Below are positions 54,601 through 64,000 of a DNA stretch of 64,000 nucleotides, piece by piece. This stretch comes from Trebouxia sp. TZW2008. Its lineage: Eukaryota > Chlorophyta > Trebouxiophyceae > Trebouxiales > Trebouxiaceae. Within the stretch, counting starts at the first letter, position 1. Every line of letters starts with the position of its first letter. The DNA lies in the NCBI GenBank assembly GCA_002118135.1, contig BDIU01000139.1, positions 164,826-228,825 on the forward strand, given 5' to 3'. The position numbers and the translations under genes are program-made. The notes below the pieces were generated by a model. That model ran no database searches. It was not told the DNA's origin and saw only the letters and a program-made list of their open reading frames with translations.

Positions 54601-57006
54601 CCGTTGCCTCCCGCCGTCATCAAGCAGATTGCGAAGGAGCTGAAGAATTTGCAGGAGAAGCCTGAAGAGGGTATCAAGGTTTGTCTTTGACTGCATCTGA
54701 GCTTGTTTTCCGAGTGACGGAGCAACCTTTGACCATACAGCCGTGCACCTGACCCTTGCTGTTCCTTGACGCAGCTCATTGTCAGCGAAGACAACATTGC
54801 AGATGTACAGGCAGAGTATGAGGGACCAGGTCAGCCTTTGTCAGATGCAGACTCTGTATCTTGCCTTGAGTCACACCACAGCAAAATTCATGCAAAACCA
54901 CAGCTTGACATTCAAGGTCTTGCAAGCATGAGGCAATCGCCACAGGCATGCGTCAGTAAGCTAGTCTCTGCATGTGCAGCTGGGACTCCATATGAAGATG
55001 GAGCTTTCAGAATGAAGATGATTCTAGGGCCAGACTTTCCAAACACGCCACCAAAAGGTACAACTCACTTGCAGGGACTGCGCTAGCTCCTGTCTGCCTT
55101 CTCTGCCCTGCCCTGACTTGTTTGACGCTGTCAATGAAGCTGAGCACTACAGTGTGGATGTTACTTTGGCTCTGGTACTTTGCCAATGATGGCACTCTGA
55201 GCATGCTGCAATTGTGTGTCACAAGCCTGAATCTACAATAACAGAAGTGAGGTCTCAACAGCCATTGTTAGTCATGTGCTAACTGTTGTGGTTCTGCACG
55301 GCTTACAGTCAGACATAGAGTACCTTGCTTTGGCATCTCTGCTTGCATACTTTCAAGCTGCATCAAGGCATCAGATCCCCAGCATCTCTTTGTTCCGTGT
55401 CATCTTCTGTGCATAGCGTGCACATTCCAGATGTCAGCACTGCAACTCTTGCTGTATGTGGTCTGTAGGCTACTTCTTGACAAAGATCTTTCATCCCAAC
55501 GTCTCAAAGACCGGTGAGATCTGCGTCAATGTGCTGAAGCGGGATTGGAAGTCTGATCTGGGCTTGCGGCATGTCCTTGTCATCATCAGGTAAAGGAGAC
55601 TTCTTACCAAACTTGACATACCTCACACATGCTGCAAAAGCTTATTGTAATTGTTGGCCTTTCCTTGCGTCTTGTGTCGACTCAAAAGGTCAGACACATT
55701 GCAGTTTGCATACGATTTGTCAGCCTGCTACAACATGTTTGCTTGCTTGCCAGCCTTCATTGCATGTACTGAAAGTGCCTGCATGTCTTGCCACATTGCA
55801 AAAGTCACAATCACAATCAACGCAGTCTGCAATGCAAGAGGTGTTCATCAGCAAAAGCTTCGACGCAGAATGCACTGTATGTTGACTTCCTGATGCGACT
55901 GGATATTCATGAACAATGTGTACTCTGCCTCTTCACAAAATGAAACGATACACATCGCAAGCAGTTTGTATGTCAAAAAACTATGCAGGCCAGCGTACAC
56001 ATCACATTGTTTACTGAGTTGACTCCTGTCCCAAGGGCAATCTGTCTCTGAAGGCAACTCGCCCTGACAGCCTACTTGTGCTGCAGATGCTTACTCATAG
56101 AGCCCTTCCCAGAGTCAGCCTTGAATGAGGAGGCTGGCAAGCTGCTGCTGGAGAACTACGAGGAGTATGCCAAACATGCCAAGCTCATGACCAGCATACA
56201 TGCACAGCCGCCCAAAAGGTACGCACAGGCACAAATTAATACAATTGTCACTGCACCCTGTCTGATGCAGCAGTGTGAAGAAAGCTGCTGCACCAGACAG
56301 GGTGTGACATGGTTACTATGCATCCTGTACAGCCGCCCAAAAGGTATGCACAGCCACACATCAATGCAGCATTTGCTGAGCTTACTGGCTGCTTTGGCAG
56401 CGCATGCATGCATTCCATGTACAGCTCCGCTGCATAAATGACAAGCATTTGAGTCATGTATAGCGTCAGATCTTGCTTGCATCTGTCATGGACTGCAATT
56501 GCTGGTTGTCATTCTTGTAGTGCAATCGTCCAATCCTGGCTTGTGAAAGTGTTCGGTCTGGATATTTCGACCTGCATCAGCAAATGCTGTAAACATACGC
56601 TCGGTCAACAGCTGTCATGGTCTGCAGCTAAGTCGCATGTGTTGCTTTTTTCCAACATGAGAGGTACCCCTGGGAAGTCGTGCGAGCTGCATTGCTGTGA
56701 ACTGAACAGATCATTTGTATGCTTGTTGCTGCGCATTGCATTTGACAAAAGTGACGTGCATGCAGGACAATGCCCTTGCCAGGTCTTTTGCGTTCTTGTC
56801 GATATTCTTCAATTTGCAAAAAATTTTGTGCACGCAGGACGATGCCTCTGACAGCAGCTGGTGGGGCAAATGCAGTCAACAGCACGAGTGGGGAGGCAGT
56901 ACCAGCAGCAGACTCAAAAGAGTCCACCCTCAAAAAGCCCAAGGCTCAGGATAAGCTGAAAACAGCAGCCGCAGTGGCCAAGAAGAGAGGGCTGAAAAGG
57001 CTCTGA
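54450..57006 (+). CDS. UBE2S: Ubiquitin-conjugating enzyme E2 of the UBE2S/UBC22 type
   Basis: This E2 enzyme extends Lys11-linked ubiquitin chains with the anaphase-promoting complex in its animal relatives; UBC22 is the plant counterpart. Exons are 54450-54452 (start codon only), 54592-54678, 54775-54829, 54980-55057, 55469-55589, 56087-56218 and 56838-57006, giving 214 aa (human form 222). The UBC fold shows [31 protein letters not shown] (83-85), the active-site Cys93 in [10 protein letters not shown], and the long [19 protein letters not shown] helix region typical of this subfamily. A lysine-rich tail ends KKRGLKRL, like the Leu-Arg tail through which UBE2S binds the APC/C. The start exon is inferred from phase: ATG is followed directly by a GT donor. 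The extension 56838-57006 is in phase and ends in the expected motif. Confidence 0.9.
56204..56360 (+). repeat. Duplicated exon end and donor in UBE2S
   Basis: CAGCCGCCCAAAAGGTA, the junction of exon 56087-56218 with its intron, recurs about 122 bp downstream near 56330 with a second usable donor. A copy of the last exon start lies at 56766, 72 bp before the real one. Confidence 0.75.
56246..56311. repeat. Long hairpin in the last UBE2S intron
   Basis: The left arm, about 56246-56272 (with CACCCTGTCTGATGCAGCAG), pairs with the right arm, about 56285-56311. There is one mismatch and a small bulge, and the loop is about 12 bases. Confidence 0.8.
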
Positions 57007-58003
57007 AACCATTTTCTGCCCTCTGGCTACAGCCGCGTCATCAGTCAACAGTGCTTGCATGTCTCAGTGCTACAGCTGCCAGCAATGCAGACTGACAGTA
57101 GGCAGCCTGCCGTACGATTGCTCGTGCTGCTCATAACCAAACGAATCCTACTGCTACTAAACGAACCATTTGTGTGTGTGTCTACCCCTGAGAGAATGCT
57201 TCATTGCAGAGTGTGGTTTGTTGTGGTTGATATTTCTACCAATTAGTATAAGTGAGCGCACTGTTCGGCTCATTTCATCATGCGCCTGTTGGAATATGGC
57301 GCTGCACAAGTCAATAACACCGAAATGCGTTCTCGAATAGGCTACCGTTGCCAGCCAGTAAAATCAGACTGCACTGCCAAACTGCAGGAATATGACACTG
57401 TAATAATACCTCAGAAAGCAGAACCTGATGGTCCATGGTAGATATGCTACCACCTTGTCTATGTGTTGCTGTCATCATGACCGTTGATTGGTTCACATCA
57501 TCAGCACTTTCACACAAACAGTGGCGGGTCAACGCAATGCTGGACTATTGCTTTCAGGTCGACCGTCACTCAACCGTGTATGATTGTCTTGCATGTGGCA
57601 CACCGTGTCACAATGCAAACTGTGTTGGACCACGAGACGCTGCATGCTGAAGATGATGATGCCTGAGTTCCAGACATCTCTCGAGACAGATCTTGCATGA
57701 TTCCAACACGTCCAGACTATGTCATCATGCCTGTGAACACCTTGACGGTATTGTACTGACAGAGCATTGACATCAGCGTTCCATTGAGAAAATCAACAGT
57801 ACTAAACGCACCACATGACCTGCTTTGAATGGGACAAGGGCGGCAATAAGTTCCACATAGTACACATTGCATGACAACAGGCTGCATGCAACAAACCCCG
57901 TGCTGCAGAATACAGCATTCAATTGGCAAAACCACCAATGTCACTCGATAAGCTGATTGTCAATAAAAAAGCAAGCCCATCACAATGATCCTTGGTTTCC
58001 TGC
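57007..58003. other. Convergent 3' interval between UBE2S and ClpP
   Basis: Both flanking genes end here. A TGTAA at about 57399 could serve UBE2S. I find no signal I trust for ClpP and no gene in the interval. Confidence 0.5.
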
Positions 58004-61000
58004 CTATTCATCAGCCAAGGGCTTTGTGTGCGGCTCAAGGGGCTTGCCCTTGAATCGGTCCCCAATCATGCCCTTGTCATCCTCATCAAAGTCACCCTGC
58101 ATGCCAGATTGACAGTATTACCAATGCCTGTTCACGCATGAAGCTCAAATCCAAGCGCCCAATTTCCAAAGGCTCAACTATGTCCAAACGCTAATCCAAA
58201 ATGCTCAAAACAGCATTTCTGGGACAACAGACACAAAGGTATGCAGAGCCTGCAGATCAGTTTGAAAGCAGTGAACAGATGACAGGCGAAGTATCTTTGG
58301 GACACAGCGTTGCCTAGAGACCAACACCAACAGCAAGGTGTCTGACATCAGCAGATGAATTACGCGTGTGCTTGTAAGCAGGGATGCTTGGATGCATAGC
58401 AATGCTGCCTCAGTACAGCAACATGAGCATTGGCAGAAAACTTGCAGATCTTGAATGCTGTGTTAAGGGACCCTGTAACTTCTACAACAAGCCATCCTTG
58501 AAACTATGCTGGACAGCAAAGCACATGCAGTTGTACACGTGCACTAATGAAAACTCCCAGCACAGCAAAAAGCAACATAAGGTGCAAACCCAGGGCTGAC
58601 CCGATTGGCATACGCTTCCTTGGTCTTACGGAATGCTGTTGCATCAAAGTATGCTGGCCAGTGAAAAGTGCAGTGCAGTGCTGTGCACATGCACCAGTGA
58701 AGACCCACAGCGAACAACAGGCGACGGCGAAGGCAGATCTCTCCAGCCTTTACATCCAGCAATAATGGTTCAAATGAGCACAGGACCAAGCTCAAGACAG
58801 TTGGTTGCTGCGGTACAAACCTAGCTCAGCCTGCTGGGCCTGTCTAGCATGCGTGTGTTGATTGAAATGAGATGAGGATGCAAACCCAGAGGGCTTACCC
58901 AGTTGACATATGCTTCCTTGGTCTTAGGGAATGCTGTAGTGCTGCCCTCGATTTTGAAGCCTGCGTCATCACCTCCAATGACCTCATCTATCAAGCCATA
59001 CTGCTTGGCCTCAAGCGGTGACATGTATCTGTCACGATCTGTGTCTTCCTCTAACTGCGCGGCAGCAATGCAAAGTCAGCCTGGCAAGATGTGAGTCCTG
59101 TCCTTACTGTATGGCAGCCATGCCGAGTGAGATGTCAAATTTCAAACAAAGCTGTTCAAATTGTTTGAGACCTCTTCCGACTGCATAACAGCAATGCAGA
59201 GTGAAGCATTTGGTCCTGAAAAACAAGGGCTGCAGACCTGATCAAATTGTAAGGCAGTATTGTAAACTGAGATGTCAGGTTGAAACAAAGGTGTTTTGAT
59301 TTGGCGCTCTTCCAGATGCATGACAGCAGTACAAACTCACAATCTAAGCTCTGCTTCATCTGTATGACAGAAATGCCAAGTTAGACAGCAGAGCATGAAC
59401 AAAGCTATACAGTTTGGCTTCAGATGCCTTCAGACTGCATGGCAGCAATGCAAAGTAACATAGCAGGTGTGCTTTTAAGCTATAAAATTTTACTTCGAAT
59501 CCACACTGCATGCACGGCAGCGTTGCAAGAGACATCCTACGCCAGGGTCCAGATTCAAACATGTCTTTGCTCCACGCTGAGTCTGTTTGCTTTGAATCTT
59601 CAATCTGCTGAACACGCACGCATGCAAGCTGCTGAAACTGTGTTGACTGGACCTGACTCAACCCGGTCGAAGGGATGCTGAGTTAACCCACCCAACAAGG
59701 CGTCGTGCATAGCCATATGATGCCCTGTCTTCTTCTATGGAACAATGCTTCTTGGCCAAGCAAAAGCTGAATAGCTGCTGTTGTCATACAACCTTTTGTG
59801 GCAACCCCCCTTCTCAGCAAAACAGGAATCATGCTCCAATACAATATTGATACTGGTCTTACAAAGCCAGTCAGCATACCCGCTCAATAGGGTTGCCTGT
59901 GCATTCCGCCATGATGGAGTTTAGGTTCTGCTTGTGGAACATGATCTCTTTGGCCTGAATCTCAATGTCAACAGCTTGACCACTGGCACCTCCCAGCGGC
60001 TGATGGATCATGATTCTGGCATTTGGCATGCTGTACCGCTTGCCTTTTGTGCCAGCTGTCAGCAGGAAAGCGCCCATGGAGGCTGCCAACCCAAAGCAGT
60101 ATGTGGAGACGTCTGCTCGACACATCTGCAGACAATGCAATCAGTGAGACAGAATAGAAAATGATGAGTCCTTGTATCAGTTCACATGCCCCTTTAAACA
60201 CTTGTGACCTTCATAGCAAAACAGGCAGCCAACTCTTGAAGAGAATGGGGCAACGCAAGCTCTGCTGAGTTTTGATCACTGCCCATGATGAGTACAATTC
60301 AGCCAAAGCGTGCTCAAATGTGACGTGCTCAGCATTGATGACGCGCAGTGATATTTATAGCTGCTGACTGCTGACAAGTATACTGTGCCACTGCTGGCAT
60401 CAAACAATATAGTGCTGCAGACTACAGGTCTGCTTGATCACACTTCAAGGAGCTATAACCAGAGCTGTGTTGCAGACATGTCCAGTGGTTATGACGATAC
60501 CGCTGTGAGGCCTGCGAAATACGCAAACAACAACGAATGGTCTACAGCAATGAAAGGGAATGAGGCAATACCTTCATGGCATCATATATGCCCATGCCTG
60601 CTGTGACTGAGCCTCCTGGTGAATTGATGAACAATTTGATGTCCTACATCAAGCACACACAACATGATGAGACTGCAGGTTCCATCTACAAGCGTGGATG
60701 TTGCCAAATGTCAAAACCGACCTTGGTGGGATCTGTCGAGTCAAGCAATAGCAGCTGACTGATGATAGCATCTGCAACAAAGTCATTGACCTGCATCATA
60801 GCATTCCCAGACTGAGTCCAGCTGGCAAGTCAAGTCTGTGACTACGTGCTGCTGGTGCGAACTGACCTCTCCCCCAAGAAACACTATGCGCTGTCTCAAA
60901 AGCATGCCCATGGGATCGCCACCCATTTCTTGGGTTCTGCATTACAAGCAAGCAGTATTTCAATGACAAATTAGACTCTCATGTTGCCTGCAGGTACTGC

Positions 61001-61273
61001 AGCCTGCGAACTGTGATCAACAGCATGCTAGCATTTGAGCCACAGGACAGTAGTCGATACGCACCTCGGTGCCAGAACAGGCTGCGAAGACGCTTGAATC
61101 AAACTGCCAGAACTTCTGTGCGCAGACGTCCTTTGCCGACATTGAGTGGAGGACTTTCGAAGACTAGCATTCTGTCGTGAGCTGCAGCTCTGAGGCAGGG
61201 CGTTCGCATGCTGGCCGACTCGAGCGATGGGCCGTACTGAGCAAGGACAGCTGCCCGCATGGACCGACATCAT
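58004..61273 (-). CDS. CLPP: ATP-dependent Clp protease proteolytic subunit, plastid type
   Basis: This is a nuclear-encoded ClpP serine protease subunit, probably part of the chloroplast Clp core. Exons in transcript order are 61273-61065, 60936-60867, 60790-60722, 60643-60572, 60125-59880, 59054-58899 and 58096-58004, giving 304 aa. About 70 N-terminal residues are Ser/Arg-rich, as in a plastid transit peptide. The core has [31 protein letters not shown], the catalytic Ser156 in [11 protein letters not shown], His181 in [11 protein letters not shown], and Asp226 in [10 protein letters not shown]. It is therefore a ClpP, not an inactive ClpR. It ends in an acidic then basic tail after [12 protein letters not shown] chose the first of two adjacent ATGs (61273 and 61270). 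I cannot decide between ClpP3, ClpP4 and ClpP5. Confidence 0.92.
58571..58650 (-). pseudogene. Decayed partial copy of a ClpP exon end
   Basis: On the minus strand this matches the end of exon 59054-58899, encoding TAF-KTKEAY-N and a donor-like GTCAGCCC. It lies 298 bp downstream inside the last ClpP intron. It has substitutions and no matching acceptor. Confidence 0.75.
58779..58855 (-). repeat. Dispersed repeat of about 75 bp, copy 5
   Basis: The reverse complement starts CTAGACAGGCCCAGCAGGC and ends GGTCCTGTGCTC. It matches the family at 4841, 7938, 8735 and 49836. Confidence 0.75.
59062..59530 (-). repeat. Degenerate array of about 70 bp in a ClpP intron
   Basis: On the plus strand, blocks like GGCAGCAATGCAAAGT recur at about 59062, 59106, 59182, 59244, 59320, 59364, 59438 and 59511. 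They lie just upstream, in transcript sense, of the acceptor of exon 59054-58899. Confidence 0.65.
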
Positions 61274-62180
61274 GTTTGATGACAATCGCGAGCCCCTGAC
61301 AGGCTAACCAGCTTGACTTTGTGACATGCAGACTGAACACACATCTGCCATGAGGTTTTGCGACCCTAGAAGTTGCTGCTCAGCAGGCTCAGCAGGGTCA
61401 TGTGGTGCAGCATGAGGCTTTGTCGAATGAGTTTCAATCTCATGCTCCCGTTAGACAGCCGCAGACAGTGTTGCAATGGGGTATGTCACGCTCGAAGACA
61501 CTGGTCTGAGGGGCTCAACAGAAGACCATGGTCAAGCAATATTGAAAATTCATTTGCATTCAACGTCTGATTGCCGTGTCTGCAGTTGGTCGCACTGCTC
61601 GCTGAACATGTGGTCTGGCAGATCTGCAGCATGCGGTGAGTTGCTACAGCAAGGCTCTGCATCGTGTACAGCTGGTCAAGACAAGATTGCAGCATCAGCC
61701 TTGCTGCATGCCTTGCTTCCAGGCGGAAATCTGGCACACACTTTATATTCCGTGCAAGGTACTCGTCGCAGTGCTCCGTTTGCTGCAGCTGTAGCGCGAT
61801 GTGCAGGAGCGCTGCTGAGGGGCTGATCGGACGCCCTGAGATGACAGAAAGGTGCGTATGCGCCGCTTGATGCAACGTCTCGATCCCCCAATCACGCTGA
61901 CCTCGGTTTTGTTGACTCTTAGACCTGCTGCCTGCAGGATGCGGGTCGCATAGGGTGCTATACCCCATGGCAGCCTACATGCTGGCTGGATGAATTATCC
62001 CCGCTTCATCTGTGTATAGTATACAGTTTTGGAGGGTGGTTCGCGTTGACAAGTACTACCCTTGACCTAACGTGACACCCGCCTTCCGGGCTGTTGTGTC
62101 GGAAGTCATCGACAATACGGCTGCCGTGAGGATGTCCACAACGTCAGCCCCAACCAACGGCAAGCATGCCGTTCCCCAGG
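61050..62180. promoter_or_regulatory. CpG-rich divergent promoter region
   Basis: The interval between the ClpP start (61273, minus) and the TPR-like start (62132, plus) is CpG-enriched at both ends. It probably holds both promoters. Confidence 0.45.
61274..62131. other. Intergenic interval between divergent genes
   Basis: Open frames exist on both strands, including one of 160 codons on the minus strand at 61486-61968. I recognise no motif and see no splice pattern supporting them. Nothing else was identified. Confidence 0.5.
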
Positions 62181-63863
62181 TGCGGAATGACCATCCCAAG
62201 CTGCTACGCCTGAACAAAGTCATCACTCTAACAGTTGGCAGCGTTCAGCAGTCAGTCAACAGCATTTGCTGTGAGGTGCTCAAGTTGCTGTTTGCCATCA
62301 CAGGTGCCCAGTGCTACTGACAGCCCTGGTGCTGTCCCCAATGCCGCCTTTGTTAGGGAAGTTGAGAGCAGGGTGAATGCACTGTTTGAGACAGGACAGT
62401 GGAAGCGGCTGGTTTCTACCTGCAAGGAGGTTGATGGGGTGAAGACCACTCCCTTGGTCTTTGCGCAACTAAGTGCTGCCCACCAACATTCCAGTGACAA
62501 GACTAGCAGGCGGAGGGCGGTAAGTCTTGCACTTGTTTTGTAACACATCAGGAGACAGGTCACACTAAAGCCCCCTTAGAGGTTGTAGTCTTGGCTTTTC
62601 TTGTTCTATCCCTTTCCTGTGATTGCTTTTCTTTTGGGGCGCATACAGTGCCAGACATCAGGATCAGCAGTGACATTTCACATGCAAACTAATGATGCTG
62701 TATGCCCATGAAAGCCCTTGACTTTTGCTTGTGTCATGCTGCATCTCTTCCTTTTACGCAGAATGAGCAACTGAATGCTTCTTCACACCATGCAAGAAGC
62801 TCATTGCATGATCAATTTGCAGTATCTGTTGGCTCTGTGCATGTAATGATGTCTCATGGTTGGCTCAGCTGTCCTGTGCCTCCATAATGAGCATCATGTG
62901 TGGTATGCATTCAGGAATGTTATGCATGAGTGCATGTCAGAAGCAGCGTCGATGGCCAGCATGTATGTACAATCAATTCTTTGCATAGCTTTGCACTCAG
63001 CACCGCCTGCAGCCTGCATCATCTACTGCTTCAACATCTTCAGCTTGTTGGCATTGCAGGAGCTTTGTGCCAACCTTGCTCTGCTGTTGGACCCAACATG
63101 TGCCCTGGCTTTGGAGACAAGAGCCAGGTGCCGCCAACAGAGGGGTGACGTTAGCGGTGCCGAAGAGGACCTTCAGGCGCTGAAGCAACTGCGCAATCAT
63201 GCGCAGCAGGTGTGCCCACTTGACTCCTCCTCTTGAATGTCATCAGCAAGGATCCGTTTAGGCCATTGCACAAATGGACATGTACAGCTGCCAACTGGGA
63301 GTGTATCAACTGCCTTCCGTGGGGCGGACGACAAGTGACTGACATCAACATGCCAGAATCATGGTAAGCGCTTCCAGGTGACGTGGCTCACTACCACATG
63401 CTTTGTCAAACCGGTTTGCTTTCAAGTTCAAAAGAGGCAGGTGTCTACTCATGAGGACCCAGGTACAAGGTGTCATTAAGGCTGAGTTGAATGCTTCTGG
63501 CACATATCTCAACACATATAGAAGAGCAAGTCTGAACAAGTACATATGTTTGCATCCTGGGTCTGGAACAGCAAAACCTTTGGCAATAATTGCAACCCCC
63601 GACATTGCTGTAATCCACAGACTGAAGGGGCTAAGGATACAGATCTTGAAAATATGAACTTGGGGCCTGCACTGTCCCCAAACCCACTCCCCACCAGGCG
63701 GACACCGATGCCCTCTGCACGGCAACTTCACTAGTCACAGCAGATATGTTTGCCAAAATTTCAAACTTTCCGATTGGCTGCAACCATCATCAATGCAGAA
63801 CCGAAAATCAGCTCAACAAATTGCGTCATGAGGAATTGCAACGCAGAGCCTGGTCTCACGCGG
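62132..63863 (+). CDS. TPR-like protein, 3' incomplete
   Basis: I do not recognise the gene. Likely exons are 62132-62179 (starts MSTTSAPTNGK), 62304-62519, 63060-63209 and possibly 63698-63863. All join in phase 0, with a phase-1 donor at 63863. The second and third exons are helical. They include ALFETGQWKRLVSTCKEV and LALLLDPTCALALETRARCR, followed by RGDVSGAEEDLQAL, a pattern like tetratricopeptide repeats (about residues 25-138). The last proposed exon is open for 55 codons with good splice sites and a basic, Gln-rich helix, but I cannot tie it to a family. An alternative end is a short exon at 63799-63831. The gene probably continues past the window. Confidence 0.5.
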
Positions 63864-63935
63864 GTAAGAATAATAAAAGTTGCATCATGCATGCGTTGGA
63901 GGCATGAATGACTGGGATTGGTGTGCATGTATGAA

Positions 63936-63936
63936 G

Positions 63937-64000
<64 letters not shown>
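63936..64000 (+). repeat. (TG)n microsatellite at the window end
   Basis: An almost pure TG run of about 60 bases extends to the end of the window. Confidence 0.95.

Noticed and set aside
61486..61968. A 160-codon open frame on the minus strand between ClpP and the TPR-like gene
   Set aside because: There is no recognisable motif and no splice support. It lies in a region better explained as a divergent promoter.

Overview
This window is nuclear DNA of a unicellular green alga. The supporting evidence is dense GT-AG introns, a nuclear-encoded PSI light-harvesting (LHCI) protein, a ClpP with a transit-type N-terminus, a bacterial-type Orn/Lys/Arg decarboxylase, and class I cyclic-nucleotide phosphodiesterases, a family land plants lack. 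I infer a chlorophyte, perhaps a trebouxiophyte. I cannot name the species.

Layout, left to right. 1-1503: 5' flank. 1504-11869 (+) and 13100-22640 (+): two tandem paralogues, each PAS-PAS-coiled coil-PDEase_I. An intron of the first holds an initiator tRNA-Met gene on the same strand, and another holds a U6 snRNA-like sequence on the opposite strand. 23832-30265 (+): a chloroplast-type protein with two SRPBCC (polyketide cyclase/COQ10-like) domains. 30966-33259 (+): an LHCI apoprotein. 33846-47396 (+): eIF3a in 18 exons. 47791-53603 (+): a PLP-dependent Orn/Lys/Arg decarboxylase. 54450-57006 (+): the UBE2S/UBC22-type ubiquitin-conjugating enzyme with the C-terminal LR tail. 58004-61273 (-): a catalytic plastid-type ClpP subunit. 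62132 to about 63863 (+): a TPR-like gene, probably running past the window. UBE2S and ClpP converge; ClpP and the TPR-like gene diverge from a shared CpG-rich interval.

I built the exon models by hand from splice signals, phase and protein similarity. In the eight complete models the exon lengths sum to a multiple of three. The genes do not form one pathway. They cover cyclic-nucleotide signalling (the PDE pair), photosynthesis and plastid proteostasis (LHCI, ClpP, SRPBCC protein), translation initiation (eIF3a, initiator tRNA), amino-acid/polyamine metabolism (decarboxylase) and cell-cycle ubiquitylation (UBE2S).

The most striking property is shared by almost all the genes. Introns carry tandem copies of their own 3' end together with the start of the next exon (units of about 70-190 bp, several with an exactly repeated period: 107, 139, 140, 152, 160 bp). 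Only the copy nearest the rest of the exon remains fully coding. The introns look as if they grew by repeated duplication across the 3' splice site, leaving ladders of decoy acceptors. Other notable features are CpG-rich islands at every gene start in otherwise CpG-poor DNA, six GC-AG introns, a dispersed repeat family of about 75 bp, and several long hairpins.
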